A stretch of DNA of 64,000 nt, taken from Acidobacteriota bacterium (GTDB taxonomy: Bacteria; Acidobacteriota; Vicinamibacteria; Vicinamibacterales; JAKQTR01). Of this stretch, positions 34,783-43,511 are shown in pieces. The stretch lies in the NCBI GenBank assembly GCA_026393675.1, contig JAPKZQ010000042.1, positions 1 to 64,000 on the forward strand. Direction: 5' to 3'. Both the position numbers and the translations under genes were made by a program. Under the pieces are notes generated by a model. The model was not told where the DNA came from, did no database searches, and saw only the letters and a list, made by a program, of their open reading frames with translations. Position 1 is the stretch's first letter; every line of letters begins with the position of its first letter.

Positions 34783-35465
34783 GCACCTATCTCACACGCT
34801 TCACGCGGCGTCAGCGCACCGAGCACGTGCTGGTCATGTCGCTCTTCATCGTCTTGTCGGTCACGGGACTTCCCCAGAAGTACTTCGACGCGGCATGGGC
34901 GCGCTGGTTCATCAACCTGATGGGCGGCATCGACCACGTCCGGTGGTTCCACCGGGCCGCCGGCCTGTCGTTCGCGGCGTTGACGGCCTGGCACGTGATG
35001 TTCGCCATCGGGTCGGTCGCGGCCGGGCGGTCGCCACTCTCAATCGTGCCCAACCGAAAGGATTTTGACGATGCGATCCAGATGATGCGGTATTACCTGG
35101 GGCGCATCGATCAGCCGGCGCAGTTCGATCGATTCGACTATCGCCAGAAGTTCGAGTATTGGGGGCTCGTCCTCGGCGCTGTGGTCGTCATCTCCACCGG
35201 CCTCATCCTCTATTTCCCGATCCTGTTCACCCGTTTCTTCCCGGGAGAACTGATTCCCGCCGCCAAGGTGGCCCACAGCAACGAAGGCCTGATGGCGTTT
35301 CTGGTGGTCATTCTCTGGCACATCTATAACGCGCATCTCAACCCGGATGTGTTTCCGTTCGACAAGACCATCTTCACGGGCACAATCAGCCTGGAGCGCA
35401 TGCATCACGAACACCCGCTGGAACTGGCGCGGTTGAAGCAGGTCCAGGACATCGAGGAGCCATAG
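34779..35465 (+). CDS. Cytochrome b561/formate dehydrogenase gamma-like membrane subunit
   Basis: The ATG at 34779 overlaps the preceding stop (ATGA). The product is 228 residues with about four transmembrane helices. Histidines suited to b-haem binding lie in [31 protein letters not shown] and [19 protein letters not shown]. This pattern fits the diheme cytochrome b subunits that pass electrons between the quinone pool and periplasmic cytochromes. With the nine-haem partner it probably forms a quinol-cytochrome oxidoreductase, either direction. The substrate of the pair is not evident. Confidence 0.85.
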   Translation: MSTYLTRFTRRQRTEHVLVMSLFIVLSVTGLPQKYFDAAWARWFINLMGGIDHVRWFHRAAGLSFAALTAWHVMFAIGSVAAGRSPLSIVPNRKDFDDAIQMMRYYLGRIDQPAQFDRFDYRQKFEYWGLVLGAVVVISTGLILYFPILFTRFFPGELIPAAKVAHSNEGLMAFLVVILWHIYNAHLNPDVFPFDKTIFTGTISLERMHHEHPLELARLKQVQDIEEP

Positions 35466-35469
35466 CCTG

Positions 35470-36447
35470 TTGCTGGACACCGCGGGCCTGGTCATCCTGC
35501 ACGGTTGTATCGCCGCCCTCCTGGTCGAGGCCGTGCTTCGGCTCTGGCGAGTGCAGGATCCGGGCGAGCGTCTGGCCCTGCGGTGGCTGGCCCTGGTTGC
35601 GCCCATCGTCCTCCCGGTTGCCTTTCACGTCCTCGCCCCTGGTCGTTCCACAGAGTGGTTTGGCTCGGCACGGGCCCTCTTTGCGGGCGAGCACTGGAAT
35701 CAGCTGGCGCTTGGCCATACCGGCGCGGCCTCTCTTGCGACGGTGGCGCTGTTGATCGTCGGTGGTCTGCTCTACCTGCGCGATGCCCTTCCCTTTCTCG
35801 ACGACCGGGTCCGCGGCCTCGGCGAACGCGACACGATCTCAGGACATCCGGAGCTCGCGCGGGTGCAGACCCTGCTCGACGAGCTTCAGCAGGCCGTCGG
35901 CGCACCGGCCATGGCGGTTGTCCTCCTCGATCGTCAGACGCCGGTCCTCCTGTGCTCCGGAGTCGATCGTCCCACACTGGTGATCTCGACTGGCACGCTC
36001 AGCCGCCTGGGCGACGACGAATTGCGCGCCGCTCTCGCCCACGAACTGGCGCACGCGGCGCGCCGGGATCCCCTGATGGGCTGGCTGCTCATGGTGGTTC
36101 GCACCGTGGCGTCGTTCAGCCCTGCCGCGCAGATTGTCGCGCGGCAGGTTGTGCAGGAACTGGAATACCGCGCCGACGTCGCGGTCGCGCGGCTTGGGTA
36201 CTCGGCGGCGCTCAGCCGGGCCATTGCGGCGCTGGCTGACACGCCCGAGAGCGACACCGATCTCGTGCCGCCCCGTTCACCGCTCGGCTTCCCCCGGGGG
36301 CTGCTTGCCCGCGCGGAACGCGTCGCGGTGGGACATCGGTGCGAGCGCGTGTTTGCCCAACCAGAACCCATCCGAACCGGCCTCGGCGCGTTTCGCCTCG
36401 GCCTGGCGGCCGCCGGCATGACGGCCCTGCTCTTTTTCGTCGTATAG
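35470..36447 (+). CDS. M48/M56-type membrane zinc metallopeptidase
   Basis: The TTG at 35470, 4 bp after the cytochrome b stop, is the best start in frame; no ATG lies near. The 325-residue protein has N-terminal hydrophobic segments and the zinc motif RAALAHELAHAARRDPLMGW (HExxH), with a downstream EYRADVAVA that supplies the third ligand Glu. This is the BlaR1/HtpX-type peptidase arrangement. A final transmembrane helix ends the chain. Its location after the cytochromes suggests a role in envelope stress or quality control, which is inference. Confidence 0.8.
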   Translation: MLDTAGLVILHGCIAALLVEAVLRLWRVQDPGERLALRWLALVAPIVLPVAFHVLAPGRSTEWFGSARALFAGEHWNQLALGHTGAASLATVALLIVGGLLYLRDALPFLDDRVRGLGERDTISGHPELARVQTLLDELQQAVGAPAMAVVLLDRQTPVLLCSGVDRPTLVISTGTLSRLGDDELRAALAHELAHAARRDPLMGWLLMVVRTVASFSPAAQIVARQVVQELEYRADVAVARLGYSAALSRAIAALADTPESDTDLVPPRSPLGFPRGLLARAERVAVGHRCERVFAQPEPIRTGLGAFRLGLAAAGMTALLFFVV

Positions 36448-36459
36448 CGAAACGACGAC

Positions 36460-37044
36460 ATGAACACCGCTCCTGCCAGGAGAACGATCGACGCCGGGCA
36501 CAGACCGGTCTGGATCGAGGTGGCACGAGCCGTCGTCGCGCTCGCCGCATTGCTGGCCGTCGTCGCGCTCGGGCTGCGCGTGCTCGACGAACTGCCGGGA
36601 ATGGCCGCTGGCGTCGCTCGGGGCGTTCGACGGGTTGACTCGATCGCGGCGCTCGAGCGCCAGGTCTCGCACAAGATGCCGATTCCGGCCTACTTCCCCG
36701 ACACGCTCATGTGGCCGCCCAACGACCTCCTGATTTTCGGTGGAACCTCTGCATCGATGTCGTTCCGGAACCGGCGCGCCGCCGACACGTGGCTGATCGT
36801 CGCGATGGCTGTTGGAACCACCACAGTCGCGCCCCAGGTCTTGCCGCCCGCGACACCCCTGCAGACCGAGACCACGACGGTCCGAAACCTCCCGGCGACC
36901 GTCGAGCGCCTGCGCGATCTCGATGGCGTCATCTGGTACCAGCTGACCTGGCAGACATCCGGCGCCACTCGCCTGGTGCGGTATCGTGGTACCCTCGACG
37001 AGATCATGCTGATCGCCAACAGCATGGATGAACGGGGACGGTAA
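36460..37044 (+). CDS. Hypothetical membrane-anchored protein
   Basis: The product is 194 residues with one transmembrane helix (VARAVVALAALLAVVALGLR) and a periplasmic domain (PIPAYFPDTLMWPPNDLLIF, VIWYQLTWQTSGATRLVRYR). It begins 12 bp after the metallopeptidase gene and is probably co-transcribed. No family was recognised. Confidence 0.6.
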   Translation: MNTAPARRTIDAGHRPVWIEVARAVVALAALLAVVALGLRVLDELPGMAAGVARGVRRVDSIAALERQVSHKMPIPAYFPDTLMWPPNDLLIFGGTSASMSFRNRRAADTWLIVAMAVGTTTVAPQVLPPATPLQTETTTVRNLPATVERLRDLDGVIWYQLTWQTSGATRLVRYRGTLDEIMLIANSMDERGR

Positions 37045-37110
37045 TGGCCAAGTGCTTCGACTCGCCACTGCCATGGCACATTCCTGCGAGACGATTCGGT
37101 GAACATTGCT

Positions 37111-37170
37111 CGCTCAGCACTAGGCCCTGAGTAAATGCATCCGTCTTTGAGGTTATGAATCGAAGGGCCA
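37111..37170 (+). repeat. Dispersed structured repeat, copy 2, overlapping a kinase start
   Basis: This is the second copy of the element at 27721-27780. GGCCCT (37123-37128) pairs with AGGGCC (37164-37169), where copy 1 has AGTCCT and AGGACT. The ATG at 37155 used by the following kinase gene is part of the repeat (ATGAATCGAAGG is shared with copy 1). Confidence 0.75.
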
Positions 37171-39026
37171 AGGCGGCTTCCTCCAGGTGGCAGATGCGCG
37201 GCCTGCAGGGCCGAGTGGCCCTTCTCGTCGTGCTCGGTCTGTTCGCGTCGATGGTGGTGCCCGGCTGGATTGCCTGGCACAGCCTGGCCGCGCTGACCGA
37301 GCGCATCGTTGTCGAGCGAGAGGCCGACGCCGCCGTCGCCGCCCGCCACGTCGAGAACGTGCTCCAGCGCGAATGGCGCCGCCTCCAGGAGGTGGCCGCC
37401 GCCCCTGAAGCGGCGACGAGACGAACCGACGGCGCCCTCTCGCCCCGCGACGAAGCCCTGCGCAACGCGTACCTGCAGGGCGAACTCATCGACCGGGCGT
37501 TCGTCACCGATGCCGACGGACGGGTCCAAGCTCAGGATCCGCCGCTGCAGCCGGGTGCCGAGACGGTGATTCCAGCCAGCCGCGACGCGCTCAAGGCCGG
37601 GCGGCCATCCGTCTCCGCCGTCGCCAGGACGCCCAACGGCGATCGCCTCTACCTGTTCGTGCCCATCAAGGACTGGCGCGGCGCGCCGATTGGCGTCGCG
37701 GGCGGCGAGATCGATCCGGCCAGCCCGCGCATGATCGCCGTGCTCCGTGAGCAGCCCGTCGCGGAGGGCGGGTCGATTGACCTGGTCGATGCGCAGGGAA
37801 TGGTGGTCGCCAGCTCCGACGTGCAGCGGCGCGGCCGACGGGACGAGCATCCCCGGCTGGTCGCGTCACTGATTCAATCAGGCACGAGCATCCGGGGCAT
37901 GTGCACGACCTGCCACGACCGCAGCAAGGTCGATGTCGAGCAGGTGACCGCCATGGTGCCCGTCCGCCAGATGCACTGGGCGCTCAGCCTGCGGGAACCC
38001 GAGACCGCGACACTCGCCGATGCGAATCGACTGCGCCGGTCTCTGTTTTTCTGGATGCCGCTGCTCGTGGTCCTCGGGCTCCTCTTTGCCGACGGCGTCG
38101 CCCAGAGCGTGTTGCGGCCGATCGGCGTGCTCCGTCGTGCCGCCGAGCGCATCGCCTCTGGCGACATGGATCCCGCGATCCCTCCACTCGGCGATGATGA
38201 GGTGGGGCGCCTCGGCCGCTCGCTCGAGCACATGCGGTCGGCGCTCAAGGCGTCGATGGATGCGATCGAGCAGGCCAACGCGACGCTCGAAGCCCGCGTC
38301 GAAGAGCGCACGCGCGAGCGTGAGGTGCTCTACCGCCAACTGGCGGAGCGCGACGAAGCGCGCGGCCGGTTGCTTCGCCAGGTGATCACGGCGCAGGAGG
38401 ATGAGCGCAAGCGCCTTGCCCGCGAATTGCACGATGAGACCTGTCAGACGGTCAGCGCCCTGGCGATGCGCCTCGAGATGGCTGTCGCCCGACTGCCGCC
38501 GGGCGTAGACAATGGGCCGCTGGTGGAGGCGCGGACGCTCGCCGTCCGCACGCTCGACGAACTCCATCGCGTCATCTACGACCTGCGCCCGTCCGTGCTG
38601 GATGATCTCGGGTTATGGTCGGCGATCGCGTGGTACGCCGATCGACACTTGAACAAACAGGGCGTGGCGGTCCGCTGCGAGTTCAACGATGTCGAGCGCC
38701 GGCTGCCGCCGCTGATGGAAACCGCCCTGTTCCGGGTCGTGCAGGAGGCGATCAGTAATATCGCCAAGCACGCGCGCGCCGAGCAGGTGCTCATCCAATG
38801 CGGCATCCGGGGCGATCTGCTCACGATCGAAATCGAGGATGATGGCGAGGGATTCGATCTGGCGGCCGTCAGCCGACCCACGGGAGATGGGCACGGCTGG
38901 GGCCTGCTCGGCATCACCGAGCGCGTCGAGGCGCTGGGCGGCAAGGTCTTGATAGATACCGCGCCGGGCCAGGGGGTTCGCGTGGTCGTGTCGGTACAGG
39001 TGCCACCGGAGGCTGTACGTGTCTAA
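37155..39026 (+). CDS. Sensor histidine kinase (NarX/LiaS type) with a CXXCH haem motif in its sensor domain
   Basis: The product is up to 623 residues. Transmembrane helices at about 20-42 and 298-313 flank a periplasmic cache-like sensor domain. At residues 250-254 this domain holds CTTCH, a c-type haem attachment motif. A HAMP region, a coiled coil and a HisKA_3 domain (EDERKRLARELHDETCQTVS, phospho-accepting His) follow, then an HATPase (HGWGLLGITERVEALGGKVL). The first residues MNRRAKA come from a dispersed repeat, so the ATG at 37194 (MRGLQGRVALLVVLG) is a serious alternative start. The response regulator overlaps by 8 nt. Haem suggests redox, NO or O2 sensing. Confidence 0.87.
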   Translation: MNRRAKAASSRWQMRGLQGRVALLVVLGLFASMVVPGWIAWHSLAALTERIVVEREADAAVAARHVENVLQREWRRLQEVAAAPEAATRRTDGALSPRDEALRNAYLQGELIDRAFVTDADGRVQAQDPPLQPGAETVIPASRDALKAGRPSVSAVARTPNGDRLYLFVPIKDWRGAPIGVAGGEIDPASPRMIAVLREQPVAEGGSIDLVDAQGMVVASSDVQRRGRRDEHPRLVASLIQSGTSIRGMCTTCHDRSKVDVEQVTAMVPVRQMHWALSLREPETATLADANRLRRSLFFWMPLLVVLGLLFADGVAQSVLRPIGVLRRAAERIASGDMDPAIPPLGDDEVGRLGRSLEHMRSALKASMDAIEQANATLEARVEERTREREVLYRQLAERDEARGRLLRQVITAQEDERKRLARELHDETCQTVSALAMRLEMAVARLPPGVDNGPLVEARTLAVRTLDELHRVIYDLRPSVLDDLGLWSAIAWYADRHLNKQGVAVRCEFNDVERRLPPLMETALFRVVQEAISNIAKHARAEQVLIQCGIRGDLLTIEIEDDGEGFDLAAVSRPTGDGHGWGLLGITERVEALGGKVLIDTAPGQGVRVVVSVQVPPEAVRV

Positions 39027-39678
39027 AATCCGCGTTCTGATTGCCGATGACCACGCGATCGTCCGGGAAGGCGTCAAGGCGTTGCTGAATCTCGCCGACG
39101 ATATGGAAGTGGTGGGCGAAGCCGCTGACGGCCGCGAGGCCATCGCCCGGGCTCAGGCCCTCGAACCAGACGTCTGCCTGATGGACATTGCGATGCCAGG
39201 GCTTGGCGGTCTCGAGGCCACAATCGAAATCCGGAAGATCTGTCCGCGCACGCGCATCCTGGTGCTGTCCCAGTACGAGGACCGCGAGTACATCCGGCGC
39301 TTCCTCAAAGCCGGCGTCTCCGGCTACGTCCTCAAGAAATCCGCCGGATCTGATCTGACCGCCGCGATCCGTGCCGTTCACCGGGGGGGCCTGGTACTCG
39401 ACCCGGACGTCGCACGCGAGGCTATGAAAGAGCGCGATGGCCTCGGACCGGGTGGTGGAGATGTCGACCCCTATGAGTCACTGACCGACCGTGAGAAGCA
39501 GGTCCTGAAGCTGGTCGCCGAAGGCCACAGCAACAAGGAAGTCGCCGATCTGCTGGGCATCAGCATCAAGACCGCGATGTCGCATCGCGAGCGGGTCATG
39601 GAGAAGCTGGGGCTCCACAGCCGAACAGAGCTGATTCGGTTCGCCCTCAAACAAGACATCATCCGGGTCGAGGGCTAG
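39019..39678 (+). CDS. NarL/LuxR-type response regulator
   Basis: The GTG at 39019 overlaps the kinase stop by 8 nt. The 219-residue protein has a receiver domain (RVLIADDHAIVREGVKALLN, phospho-acceptor Asp in CLMDIAMPGLGG, Lys in VLKKSAG). The LuxR-type helix-turn-helix reads LTDREKQVLKLVAEGHSNKE, then VADLLGISIKTAMSHRERVM. It is the partner of the preceding kinase. Its targets are unknown; adjacent respiratory genes are natural candidates. Confidence 0.92.
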   Translation: MSKIRVLIADDHAIVREGVKALLNLADDMEVVGEAADGREAIARAQALEPDVCLMDIAMPGLGGLEATIEIRKICPRTRILVLSQYEDREYIRRFLKAGVSGYVLKKSAGSDLTAAIRAVHRGGLVLDPDVAREAMKERDGLGPGGGDVDPYESLTDREKQVLKLVAEGHSNKEVADLLGISIKTAMSHRERVMEKLGLHSRTELIRFALKQDIIRVEG

Positions 39679-39780
39679 GCTGTTGGGAATCTCGACAGCC
39701 GCCGCCGGATTTCCGCAACCTCCCAACGGCGACCTCAGGGACTGCGGCGAAAATAGGCACAAAATCCAGCAATTTCCAAC

Positions 39781-39796
39781 TGGCAGTTGAATTGCT
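39781..39796 (+). promoter_or_regulatory. Sigma-54 promoter upstream of the NtrB-like kinase operon
   Basis: TGGCAGTTGAATTGCT fits the -24/-12 consensus with correct spacing and one mismatch in the -24 box. It lies about 175 bp upstream of the kinase ATG, within the 290-bp gap after the response regulator. Confidence 0.7.
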
Positions 39797-39969
39797 CTAC
39801 ACTATAGCAAGCGCGGCGATACTTGCCTCCCCTGCCGCGCCGCTCCGACAACAGCCCCCGCACCTCGCATCGCCCTCAGATGAGGTCGCTTTCGACTCGC
39901 CCCCTGTCTCTGGTGGTTCTGGCGGGAATCTGACAGGCCGCCTGGCGCGTTTCGCAAGGGGTTTCTCGC

Positions 39970-41571
39970 ATGCCACTGTCATCGGTCCGTTGGTGGAACC
40001 GGCTGAGCGTCCAGCTGCCGCTCGTGATCGCGGTTGGCACGCTGGCGATTGTGGGCACGGCGGCCGCCTTGTTCCTGGGCGCGCAGGAGCAGTACCTGCA
40101 CGCCGAGGTGGTTCGCGGCGCCGAGCTGTTCAGCGAGACCATCAGGAGCAGCACGTATCACGACATGCTGCTCGACCGGCGCGAGAACGCGTACCTCGTG
40201 ATGGACACGATTGGGCGTCAGTCCGGGATCGATCATGTCCGGTTCTTCAACAAGGAAGGGCGCGTCACGTTCTCAACGGACCGGATGGAAGTCGGCGCCA
40301 TGGTCGACAAACGCGCCGAGGCCTGCTACCAGTGCCATGCGGCGGACCGGCCGCTGGAGCGCCTCACGACCGGGACTCGATGGCGGATCTACGAAGCCCG
40401 CGGACATAACGTGCTGGGCATGGTCACACCGATCTACAACGAACCGGGCTGTTCGAGCACCGCGTGCCACGTCCACCCGGCGAGCAAGCGTGTGCTGGGC
40501 GTCATCGATATCGGCATTTCGCTCAGGGAGATCGACGAGAATCTGATGCGCATCCGGCGCAACACCCTCCTGATGGCGGGCGTGGCTGTCGTGCTGCTGG
40601 GAGCCTTCGTCGGCCTCTACGCCCAGCGGCTCGTGGTCAAGCCCGTGGTCGAACTGGCGATCGCCACCCGCCAGATTGGCGCCGGCGATCTGACCCGCAA
40701 GATCCCGGTGTCGCGAACCGGCGAGCTGGGCATGCTCGGACAGTCCTTCAACGACATGGTCGGGGCCTTGAGCAAGGCGCGGGCGGAACGCCTGCAACTG
40801 CTCGAAACGCTCGAGCACCAGGTGGAGGAACGCACCGCGGATTTGAAGCAGGCGCAAACCCAGCTCGTGCAATCCGAGAAGCTCTCGTCGCTCGGCAGGC
40901 TTGCGGCGTCCATCGCTCATGAGATCAACAACCCGCTGGCGGGCATCCTGACCTACGCCAAGCTGCTCGTCCGGATGCTCGAGGGTGGAGACCTCGACGA
41001 TCAGACGCGCTCGACGTGCGTCCGTCACCTCAAACTGGTCCAGCGCGAGACGGAGCGGTGTACGGCGATTGTCCGCAACCTTCTCGAATTCGCCAGGCAG
41101 CGGCCTCTCTCTTTGAAAGAGGTCGATACTTCGGCAGTTCTTGATGAGGCGGTGTCGCTGGTCGGCCATCAGGCCAAGCTGCATGGCATCGCCATCAACC
41201 GGCACGTCGACGCACTGCCGCCCATCCAGGCCGATTTCGGGCAACTGCGGCAGGCGTTTGTCAACATCATGCTCAATGCCTGTGAAGCGATGAAGGACGG
41301 CGGCACCCTGAGCATCTCGTGCCGGCCGACCCCGGGGGCCGCCTGTGTGGAACTGGTGTTCACGGATACCGGCGCGGGAATCCCACCCGACAGGCTTGCG
41401 AAGATCTTCGATCCGTTTTTTACCACCAAGGAGATGGGCACGGGGCTCGGCCTCTCCGTGGTGTACGGCATTGTCGAACACCACCACGGCACGATCGGCA
41501 TTCAGAGCGAGGTGGGCAAAGGGACGACCTTCACGATCGTACTCCCGGCCGCCCGGAAGACGGATGCCTGA
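39970..41571 (+). CDS. NtrB-like sensor histidine kinase with two c-type haem motifs
   Basis: The product is 533 residues. Transmembrane helices at about 14-36 and 197-217 enclose a periplasmic sensor domain. It contains CYQCH (119-123) and the longer CSSTACH (161-167), the CXXCH and CX4CH haem-attachment forms used in multihaem cytochromes. HAMP, a coiled coil, a HisKA domain (LGRLAASIAHEINNPLAGIL) and an HATPase (NIMLNACEAM, DTGAGIPPDRL, GTGLGLSVVYGIVEHHHGTI) follow, like NtrB/ZraS kinases. It likely phosphorylates the NtrC-type activator two genes downstream in the same operon. Confidence 0.9.
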   Translation: MPLSSVRWWNRLSVQLPLVIAVGTLAIVGTAAALFLGAQEQYLHAEVVRGAELFSETIRSSTYHDMLLDRRENAYLVMDTIGRQSGIDHVRFFNKEGRVTFSTDRMEVGAMVDKRAEACYQCHAADRPLERLTTGTRWRIYEARGHNVLGMVTPIYNEPGCSSTACHVHPASKRVLGVIDIGISLREIDENLMRIRRNTLLMAGVAVVLLGAFVGLYAQRLVVKPVVELAIATRQIGAGDLTRKIPVSRTGELGMLGQSFNDMVGALSKARAERLQLLETLEHQVEERTADLKQAQTQLVQSEKLSSLGRLAASIAHEINNPLAGILTYAKLLVRMLEGGDLDDQTRSTCVRHLKLVQRETERCTAIVRNLLEFARQRPLSLKEVDTSAVLDEAVSLVGHQAKLHGIAINRHVDALPPIQADFGQLRQAFVNIMLNACEAMKDGGTLSISCRPTPGAACVELVFTDTGAGIPPDRLAKIFDPFFTTKEMGTGLGLSVVYGIVEHHHGTIGIQSEVGKGTTFTIVLPAARKTDA

Positions 41572-41587
41572 TGGGTGCTGACACACC

Positions 41588-42142
41588 ATGACCGCGGACG
41601 TGCACATCTGGTGGCTCGGCGCCGATGCGCCAGACGAGCGCCTGCTCGACACGGTGCGGCACGCCATCCAGGCCGTGTTTGGCGTGACCGTCCGGGTCGA
41701 TCGTCGACCCGATCGTCCCACCCACGTTTTCGATCCGGGGCGCGGCCAGCACTCCTCGACGCAGATGCTCAAGTGGCTGGTGGGCCAATCGCCCGCCGGC
41801 GGTCGCACGCTGGCCGTCACCGACGTGGACCTATTCATTCCCGTGCTGACCTTCGTGTACGGCGAGGCCCAACTGGGCGGCGATGCCGCCGTCGTGTCGA
41901 CCGCACGGCTCGCGGTCGCGGCCGGACCTGATCCGGACCGGGCCCTGTTTGACAGCCGCATCATCAAGGAGTGCGTCCACGAACTCGGCCACACCTTCGG
42001 CCTGATTCACTGCGACTCGAGAGCCTGCGTCATGGCCCGGTCGGTGAACCTGATTGAGGTCGACGCCAAGCGCACGTCGCTCTGCGGGGACTGCGATGCC
42101 CGCTACCGGGCGCTACACCAGAAGGACAAACATCATGAGTAA
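41588..42142 (+). CDS. amzA: Archaemetzincin-family zinc metalloprotease
   Basis: This 184-residue protein carries the extended zinc signature VHELGHTFGLIHCDSRACVM (HExxHxxGxxHC) and later cysteines CGDC. Together these match archaemetzincin, whose first zinc site is catalytic and whose four cysteines bind a second zinc. Family proteins are cytoplasmic aminopeptidase-like metzincins. It sits between a kinase and its regulator, overlapping the regulator start by 8 nt, an unusual context for a protease. Confidence 0.9.
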   Translation: MTADVHIWWLGADAPDERLLDTVRHAIQAVFGVTVRVDRRPDRPTHVFDPGRGQHSSTQMLKWLVGQSPAGGRTLAVTDVDLFIPVLTFVYGEAQLGGDAAVVSTARLAVAAGPDPDRALFDSRIIKECVHELGHTFGLIHCDSRACVMARSVNLIEVDAKRTSLCGDCDARYRALHQKDKHHE

Positions 42143-43511
42143 GGAACGCACCCGGGTCTTGGTCGTTGACGACGAGGAAATCGTACGGGAATCGCTGTCG
42201 GGCTGGCTGGCCAAGGACGGCTATACGCTCGACACGGCGCCAGACGGGCCGTCGGCCATTGACAAACTCAGGCAGGAGCGCTGGTCCATTCTGCTGGTCG
42301 ACTTGAAGATGCCCGGGATGGATGGCCTGCACGTCCTCGAAACCGCCAAGACGATCCAACCCGACGTCGCCGTCGTCATCATGACGGCGTACGCCACGGT
42401 CGAGACGGCCGTCGAAGCGATGAAGATGGGTGCCTACGACTACCTCGTCAAGCCGTTCGATCCCGAGGAACTCAGTTTGATGATGGTGAAGATTGTCGCC
42501 CAGCAGCAACTGGTGCGTGAGAACGTTCTGCTGCGCAAGGTGCTGAAGCGCGACTATCACTTCCGCGACATGATCAGCAAGAGCCCGGTGATGCAGCGGC
42601 TGTTCGACCTGGCCCGGAGCGCGGCGCGCAGCCAGTCCACCGTGCTCATCCTCGGCGAGAGCGGCACAGGCAAGGAACTGCTGGCGCGGGCCATCCATGC
42701 CGAAAGCCCGCGGCAGTCGGCGCCGTTTGTTGCGGTGTCATGCGCCGCACTCACCGAGACGCTCCTCGAGTCCGAGCTGTTCGGGCACGAGAAGGGATCG
42801 TTCACCGGCGCGGTCAACCGGCGAAAGGGCAAATTCGAATCGGCGCACGGCGGCACCCTCTTCCTCGATGAGATCGGCGACATCTCCCCGAAACTCCAAC
42901 TCGATCTGTTGCGTGTGCTCGAGGAACGCAAGTTCTTCCGCGTCGGCGGGTCGGAACCCGTGGAGGTCGACGTGCGGATCATCGCGGCGACCAATCGGGA
43001 TCTCCGGAAGGCCTCTGAGACCGGCCAGTTCCGCGACGACCTGTACTACCGGCTGAACGTCATTCCGATGACCTTGCCCCCGCTGCGCGAGCGGCTCGAG
43101 GACGTCCCGCTGCTGGTCGAGCATTTCCTGGAACACCTGAATCTCGAGATGAGCCACCGCGTCGAGGAGGTCAGCGCGGACGCGTTGTCGGCCCTGATGC
43201 GCTACGACTGGCCCGGCAACGTCCGCGAATTGCGTAATGTGCTGGAACGCGGCATGGTGGTGGCGAAGGGCTCGCTCATCATGCCCGAGGATCTCGGCCT
43301 CGACGCCGGCACGCCGCGGCAGGGCCCCATCGATGTCACGCTCTCACTTGATGAGGTCGAGCACCGCCATATCGCGGCGGTCCTGCATCATGGGGGTGGC
43401 AATGTCACCCAGGCGGCCCGGACGCTCGGCATCGATCGGGTCACGCTCTACAACAAGATCAAGAAATACGGATTGCGCCGCGTCGAGGAGCACGACGGGG
43501 AGGCGAAGTAG
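42135..43511 (+). CDS. NtrC-type sigma-54-dependent response regulator
   Basis: The ATG at 42135 is preferred; upstream codons overlap amzA in another frame. The 458-residue protein has a receiver domain (RVLVVDDEEIVRESLSGWLA, Asp in LLVDLKMPGMDG, Lys in YLVKPFD). Its AAA+ domain carries Walker A GESGTGKE, the sigma-54 contact loop as GSFTGA, and Walker B GGTLFLDEIGDI. A Fis-type C-terminal HTH follows (GGNVTQAARTLGIDRVTLYN). It should activate -24/-12 promoters such as those at 33579, 39781 and 45153. The convergent kinase gene begins its stop codon at the very next base. Confidence 0.95.
   Translation: MSKERTRVLVVDDEEIVRESLSGWLAKDGYTLDTAPDGPSAIDKLRQERWSILLVDLKMPGMDGLHVLETAKTIQPDVAVVIMTAYATVETAVEAMKMGAYDYLVKPFDPEELSLMMVKIVAQQQLVRENVLLRKVLKRDYHFRDMISKSPVMQRLFDLARSAARSQSTVLILGESGTGKELLARAIHAESPRQSAPFVAVSCAALTETLLESELFGHEKGSFTGAVNRRKGKFESAHGGTLFLDEIGDISPKLQLDLLRVLEERKFFRVGGSEPVEVDVRIIAATNRDLRKASETGQFRDDLYYRLNVIPMTLPPLRERLEDVPLLVEHFLEHLNLEMSHRVEEVSADALSALMRYDWPGNVRELRNVLERGMVVAKGSLIMPEDLGLDAGTPRQGPIDVTLSLDEVEHRHIAAVLHHGGGNVTQAARTLGIDRVTLYNKIKKYGLRRVEEHDGEAK

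Noticed and set aside
37074-37089. Sigma-54 promoter upstream of the NarX-like kinase
   Set aside because: TGGCAC is present, but the -12 element CTGC is one base too close.
40273-41994. 573-codon minus-strand frame
   Set aside because: Antisense shadow of the haem kinase and amzA.
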